The position numbers were made by a program, and so were the translations under genes. Below are positions 24,565 through 35,596 of a DNA stretch of 64,000 nt, piece by piece; the stretch's first letter is position 1; every line of letters begins with the position of its first letter. The stretch lies in the NCBI GenBank assembly GCA_021904315.1, contig CM038910.1, positions 26,608,256-26,672,255 of the forward strand, read 5' to 3'. The notes below the pieces were generated by a model. The model searched no databases and was not told where the DNA came from. It saw only the letters and a list, made by a program, of their open reading frames with translations. This stretch comes from Sphagnum magellanicum. Taxonomy: Eukaryota > Streptophyta > Sphagnopsida > Sphagnales > Sphagnaceae.

Positions 24565-25670
24565 ATAGGTCTTTACAAGGTCCAATGTCCACTAAAATTT
24601 TATAAATTCATTTTGCTTGAACATCGATTTGATGAAATTAAATTACATGTATGATGTCACAAAATAAAAACTAAGTAACAAGTTCAGTGACCAATGACTC
24701 AACTAAGTTATCAACAAGCATTAAGTAAACCTTAACCCCCAGAAACATCATCTAACCAATCAACTAAAAAGCAATGTTCATGGAGCCTCATCTAATAACA
24801 TCAAAAATTATACATGTAATTAAACTTTATTGAAATGAATTTTAAAAATTATTCCTTATAAATTATTTTTTACAATGGGCAACAATGATACAAATTAATT
24901 TCCTATATGTATGTATTGAATAGACAATTTAATAGGTCTTTACAAAGTTTAATGTCTACTAAAATTTTAGAAATCCATTTCACTTTAACATCGATTTGAT
25001 GAAATTAGATTACATGCATGATGTCACCAGATACATGTTAGCTAACAAGTTCAATGACCAATGAACCTACCAAACTATCAACAAACACTAGGTAAAACCT
25101 AGCCCCCAAAAACATTGTTTAACCAATTAGCTAAAAAACAATGTTCCAAAAATTTCATCTAGTAACATCAAAAATTATACATGGAAATGAACTCATATTA
25201 AAATGAATTTCCAAAATTATTTTTTATAATGGGTATCGACGATATCAACACAGTAATTGCAAACCTTACAAACATTTAAAATGATTTAAAACACAAATGA
25301 ACTTACAAATTAATTTTCTTTATATATGTTTTTTAATACACAATTTAATAAATTTTTATAAGGTTTGATGTCCATTAAAATTTGAAAAATCCATTTCACT
25401 TGAGCATCAATTTGATGAGATTAGATTAAATGCATGATGTCACAAGACAAGAACTAACTAACAAGTTAAGTGACCAATGAACTAACCAAACTGTCACCAA
25501 GCATTAGGTAAAACCTAGCCCCTAGAAACATTGTTTAACAAATCAACTAAAAATAATGTCGTGAGGCCTCATCTAATAACATCAAAAATTATACATGTAA
25601 GTGAGTTCATAGCGAAATGAATTTCTAAAATTATTCCTTATAAATTATTTTTTACAACAAACATTACAAC
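24565..25670. repeat. Tandem repeat with three long units (about 370-415 bp)
   Basis: Units start at about 24565, 24933 and 25349. Each opens with a TAGGTCTTTACAAGGT-like block, then CATCGATTTGATGAAATTA, ATGATGTCAC, CCAATGAAC, AAACCTAGCCCC.AGAAACAT and AACATCAAAAATTATACATG, in the same order. The second unit has an extra stretch of about 50-60 bp near its end; the third is incomplete. No coding frame is conserved between units. Confidence 0.85.
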
Positions 25671-27169
25671 AAACTAATAAATATAATAACATAATTTTGA
25701 AATGAAATAAATTAAAAGTTATACATACATGGCATTTACATGGTAAATTGAAGAGCTTGACAATTGTGGAAAAGAATAAAAAAAGAGGGAAGAAGATATA
25801 AGAAAGGAACAAAAAGGATTGCTCTTATATTCTTTTGTAAAGAGAGCATCTTCTTCTCCTGACAAGCTAGTTCGCTCTCTAATTTGTAAATCAATAAGTC
25901 ACATGCACTTAGCAAAACATTGGATAGTGATCAGGATTCTTAGAACTCCATAACAATCCACCAAGTGCCTTTGTTTCATTTTCAAGATGCAAATTCCTTT
26001 TAAATGATTACCAAAATAACTTCCGAAAAGCAAACATTTTACATGCCTTATCAATGGAAGGCTGGATCTAACTTATTTTTGTGGATTAAAACCCTAAACC
26101 TTTTTTCTACAACAAATTATTTAAACTTGTTATTTAAGCTACAAAGAATTGTTTTGAGGTATACAATCAATATTTAAGCCTTTAGGTATTATTACAAAAA
26201 AATAAAATTGCAAGTGAAGTCATTAGAAGAAAAGAAAACAATTTAGGGTATATGAGTGAACCCTGACACCAATATAGTTTTTCTCTACATACATGAAAGT
26301 TTGAGAATTTCCATATATCAAGATATCAGGGACCAACAAATTATCTTCAAAATTTCTAACTAATTATACCTAACCAAGAGGAATTGGACAAGGTAGATTT
26401 CATATCTCACAACTTGTTGATATTTCTATAGGTAATTGAGAAATCAAAGGAATGTGACAAGAGAGGAAAAGCTTTTCCAACACAAAATCTTAAGCAATTC
26501 AAGAAATTAATGGCTTCAATTGTTCCCAGGAAGTGTTTTAATGATCCAGCTATTTTCAAAGGGGATATCAGCTTCCAGCAACTTGGATAACCTAGTTATT
26601 GACCACTAGTAGGATAGCTTTATATAAAGAGTGTAAGTAACCTAGAAACGTCTAAAAGAGAAGTCAAACCAATTGTAGACTTCATGGGGTTTTTATCACG
26701 CTTCCATGCCACAGTTTTCCTTCGAACTTACAAGTAACAATGAAAGAACTTTGAAGCATGTGAAGCAACATAATTTTTTTTACAAATAGAACGCAATTTT
26801 TACTACACTTATCTAGGTAGGCAATAACAAAAGAATGTTGGAATGATCGAAGGTGTTTGGAACCTTCAAAACTGTATCTAAAAAAGGACTGAAGAGGAAG
26901 CACTATCATGGCTAAGGGCAAACATTGGATTTTTTAATGTGGCAAAACAAGGACATTTGTATTTCATTCACACAAATTCAATGCACCCCAAATCTGATAA
27001 TACCTCTTCTTAAAGAGACAAACTGTTTTAAGATATTCCACATGAACTTCAAACCTCTAGAAAAAAGACTAATAATGTCAGTTAGGACTTGAAAGAATGA
27101 AATTACATTAGGTGCAAATACTAAAGCAAAAAGATTACCTTTGCAGCAGGAGGGCATCATCTGCAATTG
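25671..27169. other. Intergenic DNA, nothing recognised
   Basis: No supported gene. The minus-strand frame at 26682-26921 lies downstream of the Myb-like pseudogene and shows none of the residues expected for its next exon. Confidence 0.4.
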
Positions 27170-28470
27170 AATGGCCCAATCTCCACTTGACACCATGGAG
27201 GATGCCACCTTATTATACCAAGCATTGAAACAATTTGCATGTGTATGAGTTTCCATTTGATCATAAATGAATTGCCAATTGAGATTATCACAAAACTACA
27301 TCAACAACCATCAAGTACAAGCAACATGAAACAGATTCAAAATTGTCATAACCAAGCCATTCCACAGGAAAATCATGTATAAAGCCAAGAATTGAGAAAA
27401 CCCATAAGCAAAATTCCAAATTTACATGTCAATGATCCACTCTGGAATTAGAAGGATCTTTCTTCAACTAAGCATTCACACGAAGAGATGTGTGCACCAA
27501 CACACGCAACTTCTCAAATTCCTATAAAGTCCATTTTCCTACAACCCAGTGCAAAGTAGTTAGTGGCATGGTAGTCAATAAGATGACAAAGTTGTTTTGC
27601 CTGTAATTTGTTGTATTGGAATAGAAAAAGACATTACCCTTTGATCTCTTTAACTTAGCTTCCCACCATTTATCTTTGCAGGAATATGAATACCTCCCAA
27701 GATTCTCAGCAATTATTTTCCAATTGTTGCCATGCTGCTTATAAAACCTACATTCACATGATCCAATATCCAAGTGTCTTTAGAAGCAAACATTCAGTTA
27801 GAAACAACCAAGCATATAAATCAAAGATAACAAAGTTATTAATAAGCACCCCTTGTTCAAATTCTTAACCTCTAGACTAAAACTAGGTTTAGTTTTTGCA
27901 GTTTTAGGGTTTTATTTTTAGGCTTTATGTTTGGGCCTTTTAGGGTTTAAAAATTTAAGATTTAATATTTGGGGATGGGGTTATGTACAGACATAACCAG
28001 TCAAAATAGAGAATTGCAAGTGGAATTTGACATGTATTTGCTATTCTAAATCTTTTAACAAAAGCTATGGAAAAGCCTTACTGAAACAAATACTTCATAA
28101 GTGCTCCACCTTCATCCTCCTTCCATTTGCTAAGTAAAGTTTTAGGCATCAAAAGTCAATGTGCTCGTGCATACAACAAGTGAAAAGATCAATGTGGTAG
28201 ACTCTTTGTTGTAACCATCACTTAAACACAACATTTAAAAACGCAATACATGCTTCCATGTCTACTGATCACAACTACAATTTGCAAAGATTGGGTAGAT
28301 CCAAGAGATGGGAGTGAGGAATTCCACTAGAGACCACCAAAGACAAGTCTTGAAAGTTCATTTGGACTTACAAACTTGTTGTTAGCAGCCCTTGTAATCC
28401 TTATGTCTTGATGAGTTCAACACTTTTACAAGACCCTCATTTTCATCTAACCCTTGCTATTGCATTGGTA
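27170..28470 (-). pseudogene. Unprocessed Myb/SANT DNA-binding protein pseudogene (DMTF1/REB1 type)
   Basis: Minus-strand exon remnants match, in order, plant Myb-like proteins annotated as DMTF1-like or RNA polymerase I termination factor-like, which bind DNA through SANT/Myb repeats. Near 28345-28470 is KVLNSSRHKDYKGC, the segment before the first repeat. At about 27630-27785 is FYKQHGNNWKIIAENLGRYS and SCKDKWWEAKLK, a canonical Myb repeat with W and the DKW motif. At about 27450-27535 is GKWTL.EFEKLRVLV, with two in-frame TAG codons. At about 27175-27280 is NLNWQFIYDQMETHTHANC then AWYNKVASSMVSSGDWA, another Myb repeat. After this GCAGATGATGCCCTC reads ADDALL only with a frame change, before a GT donor-like site. 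The exon blocks are separated by non-coding sequence with splice-like borders, so this is a duplicated or decayed genomic copy, not a retrocopy. Confidence 0.7.
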
Positions 28471-28571
28471 CAACATCACCAAAAGCAACTTGAATGAAAT
28501 TCTACCTACGGGAATTCACAGCTTAGAATTAAAGAAAAATTGACAAAGCTCATCAACATAGTTGTCGCAAC

Positions 28572-28841
28572 CCCACTTTGGGGCTAAGTGTGAGAATGCA
28601 ACTCACACTCCCAAAAGTGGGAAAAAGGACTCCTCCGGGACTCCCAAAAATCCAGGGCTCGAGTTGAGGGATCAAATCTCCTCGCATCGGAGTGTTCTTG
28701 GTCTCACTGGAAAGGTCTTGAAGTGTAGATGTCCAAAATGGCCTCGCATGAGCCATTTGGACATCTACAACCCAAGATATGGGCAAAAGAAGGGCCGGGA
28801 GTCAAATTAGCAATTTGACTCCCGACCACTAAAAGTCGGGA
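28572..28841. repeat. Cluster of strong inverted repeats (hairpins)
   Basis: Four stem-loops lie in 270 bp. (1) An imperfect stem pairs CCCACTTTGGGG..GTGTGAG with CTCACACTCCCAAAAGTGGG (28572-28622). (2) GTAGATGTCCAAAATGGC pairs with GCCATTTGGACATCTAC around a 9-nt loop (28725-28768, one bulged A). (3) CGGGAGTCAAATT pairs with AATTTGACTCCCG around AGC (28796-28824). (4) TCCCGAC pairs with GTCGGGA (28820-28841), which competes with stem 3. The T/G-rich element follows immediately at 28849. Function unknown. Confidence 0.85.
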
Positions 28842-28848
28842 ATCGACT

Positions 28849-29309
28849 TATACATATGATCTGGGCATTACGCCCGTAAGGTCGTAGGCTGGAGGCTATT
28901 TGACCATCAAAAAGAAACTGTAATGCCAGGCTTTTTTACTATAATGCCAAGCTTTTTTTTTTCATTTTTTGTTACTTTTTGTTACTTTTTACTGCTTGTA
29001 ACTTTTGTAAATCACTTTTTACTGTTCAAGGTTCATTGTTTGTTACTTTTTCTTACTTTTTACTGCTTGTAACTTTCATAAATTGCTTTTTACTGTTGAG
29101 AGGGGCTAGGGAAATTATTTTATTATATTTATTCATTGTTCGGAAGGAGGGGGTGCGCCTTGATTTTTTTTTACTCTTGAGGGGGAGGGGGGGTAAAAGT
29201 AAATGTTTTTTTTCCTCCTTCATTTGAGATGTGGAGGGAAGAAGGGAAAGGGGTTAGTTTTTTTCTCAAAACTTTTTTTTTCATTGTTTAGGGCTTAAGG
29301 TTGAGGGTG
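28849..29309 (+). mobile_element. T/G-rich element, copy 2
   Basis: Starts TATACATATGATCTGGGCAT, then ACGCCCGTAAGGTCGTAGGC and GGAGGCTATTTGACC. It continues into T-run/G-run DNA with repeated TTGTAACTTT and GGGGGAGGGGGGG motifs. It runs without a gap into dispersed repeat A. The same composite occurs at 57468-58710. Confidence 0.7.
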
Positions 29310-30090
29310 CACACTTGAATGGCAATCAGCTCGTATAGACCATTTTTGGATCGAGTCGTCCTCTTCTCACCTATATAAGTGGGTGAAAGGGGAGGCATTC
29401 CATGTTTGGATAAAATGTTCTATTTTGGGGAGGCTCCATAGTTTGAACTTTTTTTTTGTGACGGGCCAATGAAAATAACTCATGGCAAAGAAGAAAGTTG
29501 TAGTTGTGAGGCACCCCCAACTAATTAATATCAATCACACTATACTATACTATTCTTATTGGTGATTCATATATTAGTTCGTGGGCGTGGTCATTTAATT
29601 TTTTTGAAATAGCCATATCCATGGGGCCATTAGCAATTTTTTTTGGGAACATGGAGCACCCCCAACGGAAGCACCTCTTTGCACCCCCATTTGCAAAATA
29701 AAGATAAATGTGTAGTCTTGGATTATAGTTTATATTAAAGGGAGTGGAACTTTGGGCAAAACATATGGGATAAAACCTAGGTGTTATTGGGAACCTTTTG
29801 GGAACTTGAAGGGAACATATTGGGAAGAAGGGGGAAAAAGAACAAAAAATTTGTCCCACCCCACCCTGACAAGGAAAAAAAAAGCTCATCACGAAGGCAT
29901 GCTAAGCCTTCCCATTGGTTGTAGGAAATTTCTCTTTCGAAAACTTTTGGTCACCATTGTTTTCGTAGGCTATTTCCCTGTCGTTGAATTAATTTCTTGT
30001 CAATTTTCAATTTGTTTATTTTGGCTTTTTGTTTTTGTTTAACTAAAAGGGGGCATGGGAAACCACCCACTCCCAACCCCCAAAGTTTAC
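29310..30090. repeat. Dispersed repeat, copy A (about 780 bp)
   Basis: Nearly the same sequence recurs at 57938-58710 (copy C) and, more diverged, at 40755-41530 (copy B). Shared landmarks are TCGTCCTCTTCTCACCTATATAAGTGGGTGA (near 29358), GAGGCACCCCCAACTAATTAATAT, CATGGGGCCATTAGCAATTTTT, GGTGTTATTGGGAAC and TTTAACTAAAAGGGGGCATGGGAAACC. The open frames inside are short, differ between copies and are not genes. The opening segment resembles 31385-31420, which could be its source. Confidence 0.8.
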
Positions 30091-30100
30091 TTGTCCAGCG

Positions 30101-30935
30101 TATACATATGATCTGAGCACTACGCCCGTAGGGACAAGGGCTGGGGGCTGTTTGACCGTCAAAAAGGGTGCGTAGTGGGGGCTTTTTTACCGTAGTGGGG
30201 GGCTTTTTTTGTTGACTTTCTTCAGTTTTTGTTACTTTTCTTACTACTCGTAACTTTTATAAATTACTTTTTACTACTGAAAAGGGGTAAGGTTTGTTAC
30301 TTTTTGTTACTTTTTTTTACTGCTTGTAACTTTTGTAAATTATTTTTTTATTGTTCAAGGTTCATTGTTTGTTATTTTTTATTATTTTTTTACTGCTTGT
30401 AACTTTCATAAATTACTTTTTATTGTTGAGAAGGGCCAAGGGAATTGTTTTATTATATTTATTCATTGTTCAGGGGGAAAAGGTGTGCCTTGATTTTTAT
30501 TTTTTTAAAATGTTTTTACTGTGGAGGGGGAGGGGGGGTACAAGTTTTTTTTTTTTTTTTTCTCCTTCATTTGACATGTGGAAGGAGGAGGGGAAGTGGG
30601 TTAGTTTTTTTTTCATAGTTTTTTTTCAAATTTTTTTTTCCATTGTTGAATGGCTAGGGAAGGGGGGTCAAGGTTTTTTTTATATATATATGTTGAGGGG
30701 GATGGGAGGCGGAGGGGGTTGATTTCTTTTTACAAATTCATTATGAGGGTGGGGGGGGGGGGGGGTTGGAGGAGGAGGAGGGGGACGGGGGTTAGTTTTT
30801 TTTGTAAAACTTTTTTTTCATTATTGAATGGCTAGGGAAGGGGGCTAGGGTTTTTATTTTTTTTGATATGTTGAAAGGGGACGGAAGGGGGAAGGGGATG
30901 ATTTTTTTTAGGGTTCGTTTAATTCATTTTATCTT
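30101..30935 (+). mobile_element. T/G-rich element, copy 3
   Basis: Starts TATACATATGATCTGAGCAC, followed by the ACGCCCGTAGGG..GGCTGTTTGACC head. The body is the longest in the window, with at least four G-rich blocks (for example GGGGGGGGGGGG near 30752 and GGAGGAGGAGGGGGACGGGGG) separated by T-runs. It ends near a CAAGGCGCACCTAATATGGTC block (about 30940) that recurs at 61120. Confidence 0.65.
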
Positions 30936-33033
30936 TCACAAGGCGCACCTAATATGGTCAAACAAAAATACAACTCCAGTTATGGACCTTTCTTCTAGAA
31001 CCAACCTTCGGGTTGAATTTGAAAAGAACTTCAGAAGGGCGGCCTTTGGCCTTCAAGAAAACAGCAAGATCGACCATGTGGAAGACCGCTGCAACCACAA
31101 AGTCCGAAAAATCTGTGAAATTCATTGTTGACAACCCAGAGCTCTGGAGTCGTCAAGACACTGGATTGAACAGGAGGCATTCGGATCAATTCAACACTCG
31201 CATGCTCTAGCTGAGAACGTTATTCAAGAATGTCACAGGAGATACGACAAACACAAAAGAATCAAAAGAGGTTTGAACCGAGAAAGAAGCACAAGTCTTC
31301 TTCTCTAGAAAGACAAGAATTGCATTGAAAAATGGAAAAAAACAACCGCAGGACGTTTTTTTTTAGAATGGAAAGCGAGCACCTCGTGAATGCCAACCGC
31401 CTCGTATAGACCCCGATTGACATCGATCAAAGGGTTTGTAATGCCATACAGTTCGTCAAGAGGTGTCCGCCGACACCAAACAAAGAAAATGTCCGCAGCT
31501 GTGTGCAGAAGGAAGATCACTCCGAAACTCAAACCTTTAAAATAGACAACAATTTTCGTTGCGAACAAAGGGGAATTTTTCCAAACCTTAAGCCAACAAA
31601 CGTTTTACTCTCACATCAAGCATGCATGAAACAGAACACTTGAACAACACACTGAACAAGAGGGTGGGATGAGGAAGCGAAGCGACCTTCTCTCCAGAGT
31701 GCACTTCGAAATGCAAGGATGACAAATACAAAATTGCAAAATGATGATGTCCAGTTTCAAAAGATAGAGAATTAGCACTCTGCAAATGGATGCACCTCAA
31801 CCCAGAGAGCAGAGCAATCGAAACTCGAAAGCATTGAATCGCGCGGGTTCACGATATACAAGCGTACCTTCTCGACACCATTCAAAAACTTACAAGAATT
31901 CATATCTCCCCGTCACAAAGAAACAATTGATGCTGTAAACAATGGGGATTATGCACACTTCCGGATCGAGGATGGACAGCTTGAGAATGAGTTTTTGACA
32001 TATCTATAAGTTGTGCAAATGGCCTCAAAGAGAGAATATCGAAAGTAATCAAGTCCTGTGATAATCTCTTCCAACACCGTTAGTTTCTTGGTGTGCACTT
32101 CATCCGTCCTCCACAAAATCTCAATCTACAAAAAAAAATGCATCACCACCAAACAACCCAGTTCATGGTTTTAGTTCAAATGTCTCCTAGAGGATACAGG
32201 TTCAAATCCACAATCACTTGTAATGAGCACCATCAGCACACACCTCCAATTACTCAAGTTCCTGGCTAGATGCTGATCTGAGCCGGAGAACAACAATGTT
32301 TAGATGAGGGTGTAAGGTCGAATCTCTAAGGACAAACCTCTGCTTCCACTTCTTTTTCCACCTCCACCTTCTGTGTAGGACTGAGCCGTGGATCCTGCAA
32401 TGATTTTTCCAACAAGTAAGGCAGTGAGAAACATGAACTTTATCATCAATTGGGAAGCATGAAATTGCAAGCAGAGCGAAGAAGAAGAAGAAGAAGAAGA
32501 TGTGCAACCTCACGATTACTGCAAAGCAAAAAGATTCGATGTAAACATGTGAGAACTTCTCTGCATCATGCTTTTGGTGGGTGTGCTATAAACATTGGAT
32601 TGTACTGCTAAAAAACACATCATCAACCAGGGTTCTCATCACTAGCAACATCAAAAGACATGGGAGTATTGTCATCTTCCATGGTCACAGACACCTGGTG
32701 AAGCTTGCTTGTCCTGGTGATCGGCACATAATCTTTGCCAAGGAATTGTTTTTAGACTTTACCTCTATGTTGTTCAGTAAAGCTTGGAGAGTTTCTGCAT
32801 CCACATTTGCCTCCTGGAAAAGATGTAGTGTATGGTCAAAAGATGCAGGACATAGTGGTTTCGCATTTATGGTAGCCCACACCTGAAACCCGAACGTTTG
32901 CAAGCTGTCAATCAAAATGGAGTTCATTTTAGGCATAGCCGAAGATTGCAGTCCATCATCATCATCACTACTGTAGAAGAATGTATCAACAAGAACCTTA
33001 GCTGTGGTTGTCAAATGCAATGCTATAAACCAA

Positions 33034-33057
33034 AGTCGGGAGTCGGGAGTCGGGAGC
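33034..33057. repeat. AGTCGGG short tandem repeat
   Basis: Three perfect AGTCGGG units within the minus-strand gene-like region; they read as a short Ser/Arg/Pro/Asp run on the minus strand. Confidence 0.85.
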
Positions 33058-33099
33058 CTTTGATCTTTCCAGGGACCTCCCATCACCATCCCGATCCAC

Positions 33100-33600
33100 C
33101 CGATCACCTAGATTCTCAATATCTCTGGCAGGTGCATAAGCTTTTCGATTTTTTGTGGGGCTTCACAATGGTGTCCTTCTCCACCGAATCACCATCATTC
33201 TCAATTTCTGTTGTGGCGGTGGGTGCAGAAGCTTTTGATGTTCTCTCGGACTTGATAGTCACGTCTTTCTCCAGCTGACCAGGGCATTCTCGGTACATGC
33301 TATCGCAGTTGAAACCTTGAATTTCTTCTGGGACTTCCCAGCACCCTCCTTGACCACGGCTTCTCCCTCATTTTCAATATTTTGATTAGCACGGGAACCT
33401 TAGATTTTTTGTGGAACTTGACAAGACTCTCCTTGTCCACCCCATGAGCTTCATTCAGAAAATCTACCGCCAGAGACACTTTTCACAGGTTGGGGAACTT
33501 CAAAGCCCTGTCCTGGTCCAGCACATCACCGCCCACATCAAGTGCAAGGAGTGGAATTGCAACATCTCAGATAGTCACCTAACATCAAAATACCAATAAA
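33100..33600 (-). repeat. Tandem array of about 84-90-bp coding-like units
   Basis: The minus strand carries about five units, each with an E-I/N-E-N..V-x-K-D..K-K-S-K pattern. The clearest are EIENDGDSVEKDTIVKPHKK (start near 33202), DIENLGDRVDRDGDG (start near 33120) and NIENEGEAVVKEGAGKSQKK (start near 33380). Frames shift between units. This suggests a lysine/acid-rich protein repeat that expanded and then decayed. Confidence 0.55.
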
Positions 33601-34244
33601 AAGAAAACATCTGTAAACCCAGTTGGACAGGGGGGAAAATGATAGGTCAGCTGCAGAATATCCTTATTGCGGAAATATGAATGCACAGGGGAGAATAATA
33701 CTCGGAAGAATGCATCGAAGCAGTGCGAGGATGTCTCCGAGCAGGGTCATCTTCCCGGTCATCCCAAAAATGCACAGGAGGATGTTTGGCAGTAGGCAGA
33801 CGGTCAGGGCGGTCCTTACGAGAATCTCCATCTCTGCCACCATCTAGCAGGATTCTGCGTTGGTAACAAGAAAGAATTTAGTTAGCACGGAAAACAGAAC
33901 CTGCAATCGAGCGGTTCTATTGCAATCAGACAAAGGGGAGAAGGAAATTCTGTGACAACACAGATCATTACCGGACGAGTTTCTATTCGGTGGACAGGGT
34001 GAAGCAATCAGGGATAAGCATAGAGTGTAAACTATGAAACCGTAAAGGGTATCGGGAATGGGAACTCGTCGGACAAAAACCACATCCCGACAGGAGAACG
34101 TCAGCGTAGTCTGCAGGGCAATAGATGGAGAGAAGGAGATAATAGGGGGAAATTTGATTCCAGCGAATAAAAAATTCTCGAGAGTTTTTGCATCGTGGTA
34201 AATGCAAACGATGAAAAAAAAGGTTGAAAAGAGGAGCGACTTAC

Positions 34245-34336
34245 TGTCGCAGCATCACGGAATTGAGCACAGCCCAGCGCGTATCCCGCTTCCGAGGTCG
34301 AGTTTCTAGGGCTTCCTCTAGGGAGAGCAACCTCAT
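34245..34336 (-). CDS. Candidate first coding exon, unidentified
   Basis: On the minus strand an ATG at 34336 opens a 30-codon frame beginning MRLLSLEEALETRPRKRD and containing DTRWAVLNSV. It runs to a consensus splice donor CA|GTAAGT (intron starts at 34244), leaving phase 2. The good donor and coding-like composition favour a real exon. The next exon could not be assigned: the nearest good acceptors give an early stop in this phase. The protein is not recognised. Confidence 0.3.
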
Positions 34337-34344
34337 GCCTCACC

Positions 34345-35277
34345 GTTCAACTAGGAGGGGGATCTCCAGGGGAGGACCCCGCTACAGCTGAGAGCGGCAA
34401 AAATCAGAAGAACGTGGGGGAAAAAATTGCAGGAAAAGTGAAGAGCAATTTGTGGGAGGTGAGATTCTTGTAATAGAAAGACAAGGCGAAAATGTTGTAG
34501 GGCTAGAAACAAAACAGCTAAGAAAGGAAGAGAGCACAAAACCTTGAGAGCCGGAGGAAAGAAGCCCTGCAAACAAAATCAGGAAAAGAATGCAGAAAAA
34601 GGGAGGGAAAAAATTGTGAGAATTTTCCCCTAGAAGAATCTAAAATGAAGTTGGGAATCGGGAATTATGAAGCCATCGTAGGTGCACAGTTACCCGGCAA
34701 GACAGAGAAGCTATGGAAAACACGGCAGGGAATGAGAAGAATACGAGGAGAGAAGGGCAGGCAGCACAGCACGGCGAGGGCACGAACGGGCTCTTTCATT
34801 CCGGAGGCGGCTTTCGGTCCCAAACGTTCATTACGAACTGGTACAGTGCAGGTCATGGATGCACTTTCTGTGGGCATTTGTCATCCAAAAACTGTGACGA
34901 GAGATGGTGCAATCGTAGCGACACGGTTGCGTAATTTGCAGCGAGGGACGGTTATGAAAAACACGAAATAAAGTCTCTGCGGTTATCATGCAAAAAGGTG
35001 AAATAGAGCCCAGCAGTTATAAGGGCGGTTGTTAGAGTCAATAATGGTGGCTTTGAACTAGTGTGGGATCAGACTTTGTGGTATTGGTAGCGAGAGGCCC
35101 CATCACTCCTGCAAATTTGAGTCTTGAGACCTGATTCGTAACAGGTTCTACTAGAGCTTGTTCCAAAGAACAACCGGTTTTCTGTCACAGCAATTCACAT
35201 CACAAGTGTTGTTCTCATAGGACTTGAGAAGGAAGATGCCCCCATAGGAAGAAGCTTTGATCTGTCGTCCATCTGAT
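34345..35277. other. Intergenic, possibly promoter or 5' flank; nothing certain
   Basis: Moderate GC, no supported gene. On the minus-strand view it is the upstream flank of the exon candidate at 34336; on the plus strand it precedes the LINE. Confidence 0.35.
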
Positions 35278-35596
35278 AAGGAGCACGGAACACGGAGCAC
35301 GGAGCAGGAGCACGGAACAGGAGCACGGAGCAGGAGCAGGAGAATCGGGAGCACGGAGCACGGGTGTGCAAGCAAGCGGCGGCACTGTAGCAGCGCTTGC
35401 TGGCAGGCTGTTGCAGCGAGGACAGTGGCCCCTCGCTAACACTGTAGCAGCGGGACAGTTGTCGAATATTTGAGCAGAGAAGGAAGAGGAGGAGGAGGAG
35501 CGGCTTCCGTACTGTAGCAGCGCTTGCTGGCAGGCTGTTGTAGCGAGGACAGTAGCGATGGCGAGCCTGACCTCAGCAGCGGCGTGCCAGGTTTAG

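Larger units (their letters stand above)
30936..34344 (-). other. Gene-like GC-richer region, minus strand, unidentified
   Basis: Base composition changes to non-AT-rich, and minus-strand stretches read like exons: 31388-31470 (RRTPLDELYGITNPLIDVNR); 32700-32990 (MPKMNSILIDSLQTFGFQ, then FDHTLHLFQEANVDAETLQA); and an EIENDGDSVEKD..HKKSK repeat block at 33100-33600. A clean first-exon candidate lies at 34245-34336. Plausible acceptors include CTATTGCCCTGCAG| near 34123 and TACCAACGCAG| near 33853, but I could not join the exons into one frame without stops. A hydrophobic frame near 33670-33850 (contains VRTALTVCLL and SIILPCAFIF) loosely resembles the end of AVT1-type amino-acid transporters and is too short to rely on. 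It is either a decayed gene or a multi-exon gene I cannot resolve. Confidence 0.35.

Noticed and set aside
29752-30042. Plus- and minus-strand frames in repeats A, B and C (also 41191-41484 and 58332-58664)
   Set aside because: They recur only because the DNA repeat recurs; length and frame differ between copies and no domain is seen.
30351-30835. Hydrophobic open frames in the T/G-rich elements
   Set aside because: Leu/Phe/Val/Gly-rich products are what alternating T- and G-runs encode; frames are not kept between copies.
33670-33850. Minus-strand hydrophobic stretch resembling an AVT1-type amino-acid transporter C-terminus
   Set aside because: Only about 50 residues, preceded by an in-frame stop, with no other transporter segment nearby; could be chance hydrophobicity.
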